From the NCBI GenBank assembly GCA_030145015.1, contig JAQYWI010000001.1:32224-96223 (forward strand): a stretch of DNA of 64,000 bases, in the 5' to 3' direction. The notes beneath the pieces are model-generated. The model was not told the origin of the DNA. It ran no database searches and saw nothing but the letters and a program-made list of their open reading frames with translations. Origin of the DNA: Desulfobacterales bacterium (GTDB lineage: Bacteria; Desulfobacterota; Desulfobacteria; Desulfobacterales; JAHEIW01). The translations under genes were made by a program, and so were the position numbers. Position 1 is the first letter of the stretch, and every line of letters starts with the position of its first letter. Below, in pieces: positions 26,748 through 35,719 of this stretch.

Positions 26748-27644
26748 TTATTCTTTGATGTAGGGGATACCGATGGCAGCCGGGGGGGTGGCGCGGCCGA
26801 CAGCGCTGGCCAGAACAAAGATGGTCAGCACGTAGGGGATCATGTCGATAAATTGCGACGGCACCACTTTGGGCAGATAGGGCTTGAGCGCTTCGCCGAA
26901 TCCGAACAAAAGCCCGGCCCCGGCAGTTCCAAAAGGCGTCCACTTTCCAAAGATCATGGCTGCCAGGCCGATGAAACCCCGGCCGGCGCTGATGCCTTTG
27001 ACGAAATAATGGGCGTGCTCCAATGAGAGATAGGCACCGGCCATCCCGGACAGGGCCCCGCTGATAATGACCCCGGTGTAGCGCATTTTGTCCACACTGA
27101 TTCCCAATGTGTCGGCTGCCTGGGGGTGTTCGCCTACCGCGCGCAATCGTAATCCGAATACGGTTTTGAAAATGATAAAATGCGATACGATTACAACTAC
27201 GGCGGTGAGAAAAATCATCGGTTGGATTTCACTGAACAGGACTTTGAACGCCGGGATATCATGCAACAGGGGGACGCGCAAATGGACTTCGGACTTAATC
27301 TGGGTCTGGTTAAATAGCAGCCAGGCAAAGAACACCGTGATGCCCGCCGCGAATATGATGATGGCCAGGCCGCTGACGATCTGATCGGCTTTGCAGGTGA
27401 TGCAGACCACCCCGTGAATGACGCCCAGCAGCATTCCGGCGAAGATCGCCGCCAAAAGTCCCAGCCAGGCGCTGCCGGTTGCGTTGGAAACGGCAACCGC
27501 GGTGAACGCACCGATCAACATCATGCCCTCCAGCCCGATATTCACCACCCCGGAGCGCTCCGAATAAGTGCCGCCCAATCCGGCCAGCGTATAGGGGATG
27601 GAAAATCTGATGCCCGAAGCTATGATTGCCAGAATCGATTCCAT
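26748..27644 (-). CDS. Nucleoside ABC transporter permease 2 (NupQ/BmpD-like)
   Basis: A 298-residue inner-membrane permease with about eight to ten hydrophobic segments, of the family that pairs with BmpA-type binding proteins. The start region ILAIIASGIRFSIPYTLAGLGG and the GVVNIGLEGMMLIGA motif are diagnostic. It is the last gene of a four-gene importer operon and starts on the last base of the preceding permease gene. Near its 3' end lies the right copy of the 31-bp repeat that brackets the RND operon, so this end may have been rebuilt by an integration event without loss of the reading frame. Confidence 0.92.
   Translation of the reverse strand: MESILAIIASGIRFSIPYTLAGLGGTYSERSGVVNIGLEGMMLIGAFTAVAVSNATGSAWLGLLAAIFAGMLLGVIHGVVCITCKADQIVSGLAIIIFAAGITVFFAWLLFNQTQIKSEVHLRVPLLHDIPAFKVLFSEIQPMIFLTAVVVIVSHFIIFKTVFGLRLRAVGEHPQAADTLGISVDKMRYTGVIISGALSGMAGAYLSLEHAHYFVKGISAGRGFIGLAAMIFGKWTPFGTAGAGLLFGFGEALKPYLPKVVPSQFIDMIPYVLTIFVLASAVGRATPPAAIGIPYIKE
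26758..26788. repeat. 31-bp direct repeat, right copy (inside the permease 3' end)
   Basis: Same text as 20482-20512 apart from one base. On the minus strand it encodes the Pro-Pro-Ala-Ala-Ile-Gly-Ile-Pro segment close to the permease C-terminus. With the left copy it defines a 6.2-kb interval carrying only the RND operon. Confidence 0.8.
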
Positions 27645-28957
27645 TATGCATTCATCTCCTGGCGTTTTTGAATCCGCTTGATCAATCGTTTTGTAATTTC
27701 GCCGCTGACAACAACGAAGATTAAGATAACGGCTTTGAGAACCAGGATAATTTCCCGGGGGACTCTCGTGGAGACATCAATGGCCAATCCGCCGTGATCA
27801 AGGATTCCGAAAAGCAGTGCGGCCAGAACTACGCCCATCGGGCTGTTGCGTCCGATAAAGGCAACGCCGATACCGTCAAATCCCATGCCTTCGAACACGC
27901 CGTAACGAAAGCGGTGTTTGTACCCCATCACCTGGTTCACGCCGGCCAGGCCGGCCAGGGCCCCGCTGATGGCCATTGCCAGAACCGTATTTTTTGCCAC
28001 ATTGATTCCGGCACATTCTGCCGCTGTCGGATTGAAGCCCACCGATCGAATCTCGTACCCGAGTTTGGTGCGCCTCAAAAGATAGGCGGCAAAAATAACG
28101 GCCAAAATGGATAGAAACACCGCCGTGTTCACCAGATTGCTTTTCGGAAAGTCGATACCCAAAGGATTCAGGTAATGGGCCAGGCGCGAGAGCTGGGCAC
28201 TTTTAGCGATTTCGTAGGTGTGCGGAATCCAGGATTCTTTAGGCTTGTACGCCATCGTGAGGTACTGGGTGAACGCGACCGCAATCCAGTTGAGCATAAT
28301 GGTGGTAACGACTTCATGAACACCCCGCCGGGCCTTCAAATAGCCCGGTATACCGCCCCAGAGGCCTCCGACCAGGGCACCGCCCAGGATACACAGGGGA
28401 ATCAGTAGAAAAGCCGGTAATTTGACAAAGGTAAATCCAATCCAGGTAATGGCAAAGCCGCCCATGACCATCTGGCCTTCACCGCCGATATTAAATAGGC
28501 CGCACTGAAACGCCAGGGCTACCGCCAGGCCGGTAAAAATCAGAGGGGTGGCACGATAGATCACGTTACCCCAGCCGTCCCGAGTTTTAAGAGCGGCCGT
28601 GAAGATCGCGTTGTACACCGTTAGCGGGTTTTCGCGGATCAGGGCCTGCTTTTTAATCACACGGCCATATTGCCCATAATTTGGGTCACCGATTGCTGAG
28701 CGGACGGCCTTTTCAAACTCGGATTTGTTGGGATATTCTTTGCCTTTCAAGACCTGCAGATTATCTAAGACCGCAGCCGGAACTCCTTTTTCTGCCAGGT
28801 GTATAAACGTCGATTCCGTTAGTTCGAAACTTTTTATAAATACCAGGATAACGATGGCGCCGACGACAAATGCCGTGATCACGGCGACAATTGGAGCAAT
28901 GATTCCCAAAAGGGTTTTAAGTCTGAAAAACCGACCGAAATTCAGTTTGGTTGTCAC
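27644..28957 (-). CDS. Nucleoside ABC transporter permease 1 (NupP/BmpC-like)
   Basis: A 437-residue permease with an N-terminal membrane helix, a periplasmic segment of about 90 residues (FIHLAEKGVPAAVLDN...) and then the conserved channel domain with FQCGLFNIGGEGQMVMGG and VGFNPTAAECAGINV. The family imports purine and pyrimidine nucleosides. It forms the channel together with the smaller permease downstream and is energised by the double ATPase encoded three bases upstream. Confidence 0.92.
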   Translation of the reverse strand: MTTKLNFGRFFRLKTLLGIIAPIVAVITAFVVGAIVILVFIKSFELTESTFIHLAEKGVPAAVLDNLQVLKGKEYPNKSEFEKAVRSAIGDPNYGQYGRVIKKQALIRENPLTVYNAIFTAALKTRDGWGNVIYRATPLIFTGLAVALAFQCGLFNIGGEGQMVMGGFAITWIGFTFVKLPAFLLIPLCILGGALVGGLWGGIPGYLKARRGVHEVVTTIMLNWIAVAFTQYLTMAYKPKESWIPHTYEIAKSAQLSRLAHYLNPLGIDFPKSNLVNTAVFLSILAVIFAAYLLRRTKLGYEIRSVGFNPTAAECAGINVAKNTVLAMAISGALAGLAGVNQVMGYKHRFRYGVFEGMGFDGIGVAFIGRNSPMGVVLAALLFGILDHGGLAIDVSTRVPREIILVLKAVILIFVVVSGEITKRLIKRIQKRQEMNA

Positions 28958-28960
28958 CGC

Positions 28961-30481
28961 TTATTGTCCTCCTCCGGTCATCATCAGACCCAGGCGCTCT
29001 TCGGTGGCCTCAGCGGGCTCCAGGGTGCCGACGATTTGGCCCGCATACATAACGACAATTCTGTCAGAAATCGAAAGGATTTCCTCAAGATCCGCTGAAA
29101 TTAGCAAAAGGGCCTTGCCTTTATCGCGCGCCTGCAGCAGCCGCTGATGGATGAATTCGATGGAGCCGACGTCGATGCCGCGGGTGGGCTGCGCGGCAAT
29201 CAGGAGCTTGGGGTTCTGGTCAAATTCCCGGGCCACAATGACCTTCTGCTGATTGCCGCCGGATAAATTGCCCGCCAGATTCTCATGATCCGGCGGGCGG
29301 ATATCGAACTCCCGGAGCAAACGCTGCGCTTTTTCCCGGATGGGACCAAAATTGATCACATCCAGGCCGAGGTGCCGCACAAACGGTTTGCGATAGTGAA
29401 TACCCAGAACCATATTCTGGGCGACATTAAATTCGAGCACCAATCCCCGCCGCTGCCGGTCTTCGGGGATATGGCCGGTTCCTTTTTCTCTGATCAAACG
29501 CGGCGAGTGGTTCGTAATCACCTGGCCGTTTAGCTCCACCTGACCGCTTTGGGCCTTGCGCAGCCCGGTCAACACCTCAACCAATTCGGTTTGGCCGTTG
29601 CCCTCGACTCCGGCGATACCGAGAATTTCTCCCTCACGAACACTGAACGATATATCCCGTAAGGCCGGCAGGTTCTTGTTATCCAGGGCGTTCAGATCTT
29701 TGACCGTCAGAACAACCTCACCGGGCTCGGCCTGGGTACGCTCCACCCGGAACAGCACCTGGCGGCCGACCATCATCGTCGCGATATCCTGCCGGGTGGT
29801 GTCTTGGGTGGAGACGGTTCCGACAACTTTTCCGCGCCGCATGACGGTTACCGTATCGGCAACGGCCATAACCTCCTGGAGTTTATGGGTAATAAAGATA
29901 ATGGTTTTTCCCTGATCTATGAGGGAACGCAGGATTTCAAAAAGCTCGTCGACTTCCTGGGGGGTGAGAACGGCGGTGGGCTCATCCAGAATAAGAATTT
30001 CCGCACCGCGGTAGAGCACCTTAATGATTTCGATGCGTTGTTCGATACCCACGCTGAGTGTCTCTACCTTGGCGGTCGGATCAACTTTCAGTCCATACTG
30101 GTCTGAAAGCGCTTTTACCGTTTTATTGGCGCTGGCCTTGTCCACAAACCCTTTTTTGGAGGGCTCCTGGCCGAGCACCACATTTTCCGCCACCGTCAGC
30201 GGTGGGATGAGCATAAAATGCTGATGGACCATTCCAATGCCGCGGGCAATGGCATCGGCGGGTCCCAAAAACCGGGCTGCTTTTCCATCAACGGCAATGG
30301 TGCCGCTGTCAGCCTGAAGCAGCCCGTAAAGGATATTCATCAAGGTGGATTTTCCGGCGCCGTTTTCTCCAACCAGTGCGTGTATTTCCCCTTTTTGCAC
30401 GCTGAAGGTCACATCATCATTGGCCAATACCAGGGGGAATTTCTTGCTGATATTGTGCATTTCAACGGCATACTCCACCAC
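28961..30481 (-). CDS. Nucleoside ABC transporter double ATPase (NupO-like)
   Basis: A 506-residue protein with two fused ABC domains, the form used by ribose- and nucleoside-type importers. The first domain has Walker [11 protein letters not shown] (about 38-47) and Walker [12 protein letters not shown]. The second has the ABC signature SGGNQQK near residue 400, with a degenerate Walker A ([10 protein letters not shown]), as is usual in this family. It hydrolyses ATP to drive the two permeases encoded downstream. A 300-base non-coding block of word-like repeats separates it from the binding-protein gene upstream. Confidence 0.93.
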   Translation of the reverse strand: MVEYAVEMHNISKKFPLVLANDDVTFSVQKGEIHALVGENGAGKSTLMNILYGLLQADSGTIAVDGKAARFLGPADAIARGIGMVHQHFMLIPPLTVAENVVLGQEPSKKGFVDKASANKTVKALSDQYGLKVDPTAKVETLSVGIEQRIEIIKVLYRGAEILILDEPTAVLTPQEVDELFEILRSLIDQGKTIIFITHKLQEVMAVADTVTVMRRGKVVGTVSTQDTTRQDIATMMVGRQVLFRVERTQAEPGEVVLTVKDLNALDNKNLPALRDISFSVREGEILGIAGVEGNGQTELVEVLTGLRKAQSGQVELNGQVITNHSPRLIREKGTGHIPEDRQRRGLVLEFNVAQNMVLGIHYRKPFVRHLGLDVINFGPIREKAQRLLREFDIRPPDHENLAGNLSGGNQQKVIVAREFDQNPKLLIAAQPTRGIDVGSIEFIHQRLLQARDKGKALLLISADLEEILSISDRIVVMYAGQIVGTLEPAEATEERLGLMMTGGGQ

Positions 30482-30529
30482 GGTATCCTCTCCTCACTTT
30501 GTGGGGTGTCGAATGTCAGATATCAGTAT

Positions 30530-30780
30530 ACAGATGTCAGAGGGTATAGGTAAATAGTTGATTGGTTGAATTGTCAATTAGTCAGAGGATTCAAGATTTA
30601 GTTAAATGGTCAAGTAGTTGAGCAGTCAAATCGTCAAATGCTTTAAATCCTATAACTAATTGACTATTTAACTATTCGACGAATTAACCAAAGATAGACT
30701 ATTTGACCAATTAACGAATCGACTAAACTCAGCGGCCGGAAGCCTAACCCTGAACGTTGAACCCGGAACCCTGAAACTCT
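30530..30780. repeat. Quasi-periodic palindromic block between bmpA-like and ATPase genes
   Basis: No gene is seen. The sequence is a chain of variants of a 7-9-base word: GTTGATTGGTTGAATTGTC and AAGTAGTTGAGCAGTCAAAT on the left, answered on the right by the complementary set ATTGACTATTTAACTATTCG and GACGAATTAACC. The right edge has TGAACGTTGAACCCGGAACC. The arms can fold back imperfectly. It resembles the cores of the other elements in this window but lacks their terminal repeats. A long weak stem here could lower expression of the ATPase and permeases relative to the binding protein. Confidence 0.6.
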
Positions 30781-30783
30781 TCT

Positions 30784-31821
30784 TTACTTTTCGGGGACTT
30801 TGATTGCACCCGACAGGATCTTCTTCTCAGCGTCGGTGACCTTATTGATCATTTCCTTGGAGACCAGGTCTTTGTTGTATTCATCCATGGCATAATAAAC
30901 ACCGTGATAGGTCTGTCCGTCAATTTCCACCGTATCTCCCAGACCGAAAACCCGAACACCGGCATTAAACTTTCCTTTGGTGAGATCCCTGATGGTCAGA
31001 TATACAGCCACATCCACCTGTTTGAGCATACTGGTCAGACCGTAATTTTTACCGGTGGCACTAACCTGTCCGAGATGATTTTGATTCGAATCGACACCGA
31101 TCACGTATGTTTTGCGCTCTTTGCCGGCCTCGTATACACCGGCACCGGTTAATCCGGAAGCATGGTAGATGACATGCGCCCCGCGGTCAATCTGGGCCAG
31201 GGCCAGTTCCTTGCCCTTGACGGGGTCGGCGAAGGCCGAGGGTGTCGTTCCGGCATAGTCGCTCAGGATTTTACATCCCGGATAGGCATACTCAACTCCG
31301 GCTTTATAGCCGGCTTCGAATTTATGGATCAGCGGGATATCCATGCCGCCGACAAATCCGACCGTCTTTTTTCCATCTGCCTGGGCTTTCATTCCACTGA
31401 TAATACCCACCAGGAACGACCCTTGGTGCTCCATAAAAAGCATGGAAGACACATTGGGTTTGTCGGGAACAAAGCCGTCGATGATGGCGAATTTTGTCTT
31501 GGGGAATTCATCGGCAACCGCTTTGATGGCATCGGTAAAGAGAAAGCCGACACCGATCACCAGATCAAACCCCTGGCTGGCAATCATTCTCAAGCCGGTC
31601 TCGCGGTCGGCATCCGCACCGGGTTCGATCTCCACGTGCGTTACGCCCAGCTTTGAAGCCCACTGCAGTCCACGATATGCGGAGTCGTTGAAAGATTGAT
31701 CCCCTTTTCCGCCGATATCAAATACCATACCGACCTTGAGGTTTGCAGCCGAAGCGGTGTCGATCGTCAGGCCACACACCAGGGCCAGGGTGAAAAGAAC
31801 CGTAAGAATTTTTTTCACCAT
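30784..31821 (-). CDS. BmpA/PnrA-like nucleoside-binding protein of ABC importer
   Basis: A 345-residue periplasmic protein with a signal peptide ending TASA-A (about residue 25). The mature start LKVGMVFDIGGKGDQSFND is the hallmark of the BMP family, with the conserved Asp and Phe of the nucleoside pocket. GMDIPLIHKFEAGYKAGVEY is also typical. No lipobox Cys is seen, so it is probably soluble rather than lipid-anchored. It is first in the importer operon, ahead of the ATPase and two permeases. With the salvage enzymes in this window it forms a nucleoside uptake and breakdown route. Confidence 0.92.
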   Translation of the reverse strand: MVKKILTVLFTLALVCGLTIDTASAANLKVGMVFDIGGKGDQSFNDSAYRGLQWASKLGVTHVEIEPGADADRETGLRMIASQGFDLVIGVGFLFTDAIKAVADEFPKTKFAIIDGFVPDKPNVSSMLFMEHQGSFLVGIISGMKAQADGKKTVGFVGGMDIPLIHKFEAGYKAGVEYAYPGCKILSDYAGTTPSAFADPVKGKELALAQIDRGAHVIYHASGLTGAGVYEAGKERKTYVIGVDSNQNHLGQVSATGKNYGLTSMLKQVDVAVYLTIRDLTKGKFNAGVRVFGLGDTVEIDGQTYHGVYYAMDEYNKDLVSKEMINKVTDAEKKILSGAIKVPEK

Positions 31822-32105
31822 ACCGAACCTCCTTTCATATTTTTGGGTAAGTTAAGGGTGTACGAATGCTTTTTTTCTGTTCGGGTGAATTATCATATAA
31901 CAAAAGCAATTCAGCTGGTAAGAATGTTATGGCAGGCCATCTACCGAAAGCATAATGGTCGCAGAAAACCAATTCGGCAAAAATGACGGTATCAACAATC
32001 AAAATGTCCTCAGGATGAAGATATGTCAAAATGTGGGGTGTATGTCAAGGTCGGAGAAAGGTCTTTGTCGCTTTTATTCAGAAGTGGTTTTGAAACCGCT
32101 TCTAA
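31822..32105. other. Intergenic region upstream of the importer operon
   Basis: This stretch should carry the importer promoter on the minus strand, but I cannot identify one with confidence and see no purine riboswitch core. A perfect hairpin-forming palindrome lies at about 32080-32103 (AGAAG-n-GGTTT / AAACCGCTTCT) without a following T run. No ORF here is convincing. Confidence 0.4.
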
Positions 32106-32230
32106 TCATTTCTCGAATAAACTTGCCGGATCATTCATCAGCTCCTGCATGCGGTTAAAAAACTTTCCCAATCACGATAGGATTCGAATACAGCCTTACG
32201 CGGCCAGTTTGTTAAATCAACGGGGGTCAT
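32106..32230 (-). pseudogene. Internally deleted chloramphenicol-acetyltransferase-like remnant
   Basis: Reading the minus strand from an ATG at 32230, the first 24 or so codons give VDLTNWPRKAVFESYRDW, closely like the conserved start of type A CAT proteins (VDISQWHRKEHFEAF). After a T6 tract the frame shifts, and the other frame reads FFNRMQELMNDPASLFEK and a stop at 32106, like the CAT C-terminal helix after the catalytic His. About 150 middle residues, including the catalytic HxxxDG, are missing. It reads as a gene collapsed by an internal deletion. The transposon-like element 32241-32517 begins 11 bases upstream of the ATG. Identification rests on two short matches recalled from memory. 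Confidence 0.45.
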
Positions 32231-32240
32231 CTGGTTCTCT

Positions 32241-32517
32241 TAGTGTTGTGTCCTGCAGGTAATTTACTAAACACGGTTTGATTTTAGCAATCTTCTTTTT
32301 CAAAGATAGATTCGTTAAATCCCAAATTTCAAGAACCAAATTACAAATAAATCTCAAATCTCAATTTTCAATGACCCAAACAGTTGAGATTTTGAATTTT
32401 GGTCATTGTAATTTGTTTGATATTTGTGTTTTGTGATTTGGGATTTTCTCAGTTCAAAAACTCAACTGAACTAAAATATACCACACGACTTTGAGAACAT
32501 TTTTGGGGGACATGCTA
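32241..32517. repeat. TIR element family 1, copy A
   Basis: Left end TAGTGTTGTGTCCTGCAGG then AATTTACTAAACACGG; right end ACCACACGACTTT...ACATTTTTGGGGGACATGCTA. The core (about 32316-32445) is a chain of AAATCCCAAATTTC / CAAATCTCAA variants on the left, answered by the complementary chain TTGAGATTTTGAA...GTGATTTGGGATTT on the right. There is no ORF. Same orientation as copy B, with the DUF4124 gene between them. Confidence 0.75.
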
Positions 32518-32530
32518 CCCGGTGTATCTT

Positions 32531-33010
32531 TCATCTAGAACCGTATTTGTCGAAATAACTATCCGGATCTGACTGTAACTGTTGTAATCGGTATTGATAC
32601 TGACCGATGACCACATTCCTGCTGCGGGAATTCGCAAAAGCATCCGGCGGGAGATTTTCGAGATAGGCTAGTTTTTCTTCCAGTTTTTCCTGTTCAATTT
32701 GAATACGTTCCTGGCGGGAAGGTTCTTGCCGGGTCGTGCTGTGTGTCGTTGCTGAAGATGGATCAACTTTATCCAGCTCCTCAAATACGGCTTCGAAGTT
32801 TTCTTCGTCTATTTTCACTCTGCCTTGAGAAACCTCCGGGCTGGGCGGAATTTCCCGGGCTGTTTTTATCTGAGCCGCCCTGTCGGCCGGCGGGGTGTTG
32901 CCGTAATGTTTGACACCGTTTTCATCGGTCCAGGAGTAAATTTCGGCCTGCAGCCCGGATGCGGTTAGGCAGGCAAAACCGAAAATAATAATTATGGTGA
33001 TGGATTTCAT
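32531..33010 (-). CDS. Secreted DUF4124-domain protein
   Basis: A 159-residue protein with a signal peptide (ending about SGLQA at residue 22) followed directly by the DUF4124 motif IYSWTDENGVKHYGNTPPA. The C-terminal 90 residues are charged and predicted helical (RQEPSRQERIQIEQEKLEEKLAYLE). DUF4124 proteins are periplasmic or envelope proteins without a known activity. A good ribosome site (AAAGGAGATGGC) precedes the ATG. The gene stands alone, flanked on both sides by same-orientation TIR elements (copies A and B), 13 and 34 bases away, an arrangement like a composite mobile unit. Confidence 0.85.
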   Translation of the reverse strand: MKSITIIIIFGFACLTASGLQAEIYSWTDENGVKHYGNTPPADRAAQIKTAREIPPSPEVSQGRVKIDEENFEAVFEELDKVDPSSATTHSTTRQEPSRQERIQIEQEKLEEKLAYLENLPPDAFANSRSRNVVIGQYQYRLQQLQSDPDSYFDKYGSR

Positions 33011-33044
33011 GCCATCTCCTTTCTTTGAGAATGAGGATGGTATC

Positions 33045-33252
33045 TAGTATTGTGTCCCGCAAGTAATTTACAAAACATGGTCTTATTTTAGGCTTCTTGC
33101 TACTTGCTGCTGGCCGAACCAGAGACAAGCAGCCAGTAACCAGTGACAAGAGACCAGCTGCCAGTAGCCTGGGGTCAGAAACCTTTAAAGAACTCAACTA
33201 CACTAAAATATACCACACGACTTTTGTAACCATATTGTGGGACATGACACTA
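33045..33252. repeat. TIR element family 1, copy B
   Basis: Left end TAGTATTGTGTCCCGCAAG then TAATTTACAAAACATGG; right end CTAAAATATACCACACGAC...TTGTGGGACATGACACTA. The core (about 33093-33175) is built of GCTACTTGCTGCTGGC and its complement-like GCAGCCAGTAACCAG and GACCAGCTGCCAGTAG. It lies 34 bases upstream of the DUF4124 start, in what should be that gene's promoter. Confidence 0.8.
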
Positions 33253-33452
33253 TTTTTATTATCTCAATAACTTTGAGTGGAATCAAGCCACTTATGCAAA
33301 CTGACGAATAATTCGGCTTGTCTTTTCATCATATTGCGGTTTTGCAATAAATTCTTTACGTGATTCAAACTTAACGATGCCGGACATCGTCAGGCGCTAT
33401 GTAAAAAAGGAATTATCCTGCGGGGAAATGAAGAGCCTTCCGGCAGATGAAG
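33253..33452. other. Intergenic sequence, nothing recognised
   Basis: AT-rich sequence between copy B and the MFS gene stop. Short frames of 31-35 codons exist on both strands but have no ribosome site or recognisable similarity. A weak AGTGG/CCACT stem near 33274 is the only structure noted. Confidence 0.3.
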
Positions 33453-34625
33453 TTAGATCGCAGCCGGTGAGGGTTCTTTTTTAAAAAGAAAATAAATCAG
33501 CACGGCGGTCAATAAGGGAATAATGGCGAGGACGGCCAATACCGGTTGGATGGTAAAGATATCCGCCAGCTTGCCTGTCAGAGGTGTCAGCAATCCGCCC
33601 ATACCAACGGCAAGCCCCATCATAAGGCTGGAGGCCATGGATTTTCCCTGGGGGGCCAGCCTTTGGGCCAGGGCAACTCCTAACGGGAGGGGGGCCATAA
33701 TAAAAAATCCGGCTAAAAAGGCAAATAAAAAAATCCAGTTGCCCGGCAGGTAAAGGAGTGCGAGCATGTTGGGCGTGGCCAAAAGCAGGGCGGACATTAA
33801 TATCAGCCTAAAGCCGATGCGGTCGGAAAGGTGTCCGGCTAAAAGGCCGCTGGGCGCGCCGGCGACGGTGAACAGAGAGACCAGGGCGCCGATGGCTACC
33901 AGGGAATAGCCCTGGCGTGCAACCATTACGGGAAGAAAGGTCATAAACGATTGGCTGACAAAGGCACGCAGGGTCATCACCAGCAAGATTAAAACGATCG
34001 GCAGCCAGACCGGGCCAAAAATTTCCTTAAATGAGTCAATAAAACCGCGACTCTTTATGTTACTGGCTTGAGGAGCCGGAACGGTTTTGAAGAGAAAAAC
34101 CAATACGGCAAAACCCAGTATCATAGAATACGGCGTTATACTGAGGCCGTATTTACCGACCAACCAGCTGATAAAAAGCGGTCCGATGGCAAACGAAAGC
34201 GTGCCGCCCGTTCCAAAAATGGACATGGCCAGCCCAAAATGCCGGCCGGCGTAAGGTTCGACCATCCCGGCGGCGGTTGGATGAAACATGGAAGACCCCA
34301 CCGAACCCAGACATACGAAAAGGACCAGCATCCAAAAATAGGACGTAATTCCGGTTAGGGGGATAAACACCATGACCAGCAAGGGGCCGCCTAAAGCAAA
34401 AAAACGCGAGGGGTGGCGGTCGGCAAGATATCCCACCGGGGGTTGAACCACAAATGCCAGAAAGCGGCTGAGACCTGTGACCAAACCGGCCTGGGCCAGG
34501 GTTAAAGCAAATTTATCGATAAAAAGCGGCAGCAGGGGGATAATAAAAGAGTTATAAAAGTCGCCAATAAAGTGGATAAGGGTTAGGGCCAGAATTATTT
34601 TTACATTGGCTTCTTGTCGGTCCAC
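33453..34625 (-). CDS. MFS transporter, fosmidomycin-resistance (Fsr)-like
   Basis: An inner-membrane carrier of about 390 residues with 12 predicted helices. The start of the membrane domain (LTLIHFIGDFYNSFIIPLLP), GLVTGLSRFLAFVVQPPVGYLADR and GSSMFHPTAAGMVEPYAG are close to the Fsr branch of the major facilitator superfamily. The start is uncertain: GTG 34625 or TTG 34631 lies just before the first helix, and the frame is open to 34673, but no ribosome site is clear. Substrate unknown; Fsr members export fosmidomycin and possibly other compounds. No obvious partner gene adjoins it. Confidence 0.8.
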   Translation of the reverse strand: MDRQEANVKIILALTLIHFIGDFYNSFIIPLLPLFIDKFALTLAQAGLVTGLSRFLAFVVQPPVGYLADRHPSRFFALGGPLLVMVFIPLTGITSYFWMLVLFVCLGSVGSSMFHPTAAGMVEPYAGRHFGLAMSIFGTGGTLSFAIGPLFISWLVGKYGLSITPYSMILGFAVLVFLFKTVPAPQASNIKSRGFIDSFKEIFGPVWLPIVLILLVMTLRAFVSQSFMTFLPVMVARQGYSLVAIGALVSLFTVAGAPSGLLAGHLSDRIGFRLILMSALLLATPNMLALLYLPGNWIFLFAFLAGFFIMAPLPLGVALAQRLAPQGKSMASSLMMGLAVGMGGLLTPLTGKLADIFTIQPVLAVLAIIPLLTAVLIYFLFKKEPSPAAI

Positions 34626-34781
34626 AGTCAAAAAATAATGCCCTCTGCGTGCGTTGCGACCCACGCCCGCCATGCGAGCAAGGCGAGGCCCCGTAGATGC
34701 GGGACTTCACATCTTTTTAAAAGCTGATTGTGCTCAGCGACGTAGGTCAGTGGCAAAAAAATAAATTAGAGAAGTAATCTG

Positions 34782-35519
34782 TTAAAAACGACTGTCAAAA
34801 ACCGGACTGTATAGCGAAATGGAACGGCCCTGATATAGTGCCAGTCCGTTATCTTTTATGTCGGCCATGAAGGCTTCGACCAGCTCGGAGTTGAGATCGG
34901 TGCCGCTGATTTGATGCAAGATGCCAAATGCCGCGATCCAGCTTTTGCGTTGCTGATAGGGCCTGTCGGTGGTAATGGCATCAAAGCAATCAGCCACTCT
35001 GATTATTTTGGCACCCAAGGGTATCTGGTCGCTCCTGAGTCCATGGGGATAACCGCTGCCATCCATTTTTTCGTGATGAAAATGGACAAAATCGATGACC
35101 GCTTTGGGAAAGTTAAAATCTTTCAGGATGGCGGCACCGATTTGAGGGTGCTGACGCACTTCAATCAGCATATCCGCGGACAGCCGGTTGTGGGTATTAT
35201 TTAAAACCTGCTCGCTCAAACCGATTTTTCCGATATCATGCAGCAGACCGCCAAGCCGGATTTTTTCAACCTCGCCCGGATTCAGGCCAATCCGTTCGGC
35301 CAGTCGTCGGGCATAAACCGCTACCCGCCGGGCGTGACCCCGGGTATATGGATCTTTAATATCCAGAGCAGCGGTAATGGCGGTTAGTTTGGCAATCTGA
35401 GTTTTGGCATCGTAACGCGGTTTCGCGTTATATGGCATTAACATATTTAAAATGACTTTCGCGTTTTGATTTAAATTAGACCATTTAAAACAGAAGCGAG
35501 GGATATATTTGAATGCCAA
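34782..35519 (-). CDS. HD-GYP domain phosphodiesterase-like protein
   Basis: A 245-residue cytoplasmic protein that is nearly all HD-GYP domain. Metal-binding motifs are visible: HARRVAVYARRLAE, LLHDIGKIGL (HD), QHP, and the signature HHEKMDGSGYP, then RVADCFDAITTDRPYQ. These domains hydrolyse cyclic di-GMP (or cGAMP). There is no receiver, PAS or membrane domain, so the signal input is not evident; the first 45 residues match nothing I recognise. It stands alone between the MFS gene and a divergent small secreted protein. Confidence 0.88.
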   Translation of the reverse strand: MAFKYIPRFCFKWSNLNQNAKVILNMLMPYNAKPRYDAKTQIAKLTAITAALDIKDPYTRGHARRVAVYARRLAERIGLNPGEVEKIRLGGLLHDIGKIGLSEQVLNNTHNRLSADMLIEVRQHPQIGAAILKDFNFPKAVIDFVHFHHEKMDGSGYPHGLRSDQIPLGAKIIRVADCFDAITTDRPYQQRKSWIAAFGILHQISGTDLNSELVEAFMADIKDNGLALYQGRSISLYSPVFDSRF

Positions 35520-35719
35520 GACACTGTCAACAAAAAAAATGGCTTCAGGTGTCAGTAGATAGAATCGGCCAAACCCAATACCTGCTTCAGGTTTCCCCGC
35601 TGTTGCCGGCTCTCATACCCGTGGGTTTGAGGTTGCTTTTTTTTAAAATAATATTCTAAAGATAAAATCATATCAGAGTTATGCCAATTAAATAGAGGAC
35701 ACCATCCGAGGAGGATTCG

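Noticed and set aside
32160..32185. tRNA-like GATTCGAAT stretch
   Set aside because: No acceptor, D or anticodon arms can be built around it.
31822..32240. Purine riboswitch upstream of the nucleoside importer
   Set aside because: Neither strand shows the conserved three-way-junction core; only an unrelated palindrome is present.
33253..33452. Short frames of 31-35 codons on both strands
   Set aside because: No ribosome site and no similarity that I recognise; one overlaps the MFS gene end.
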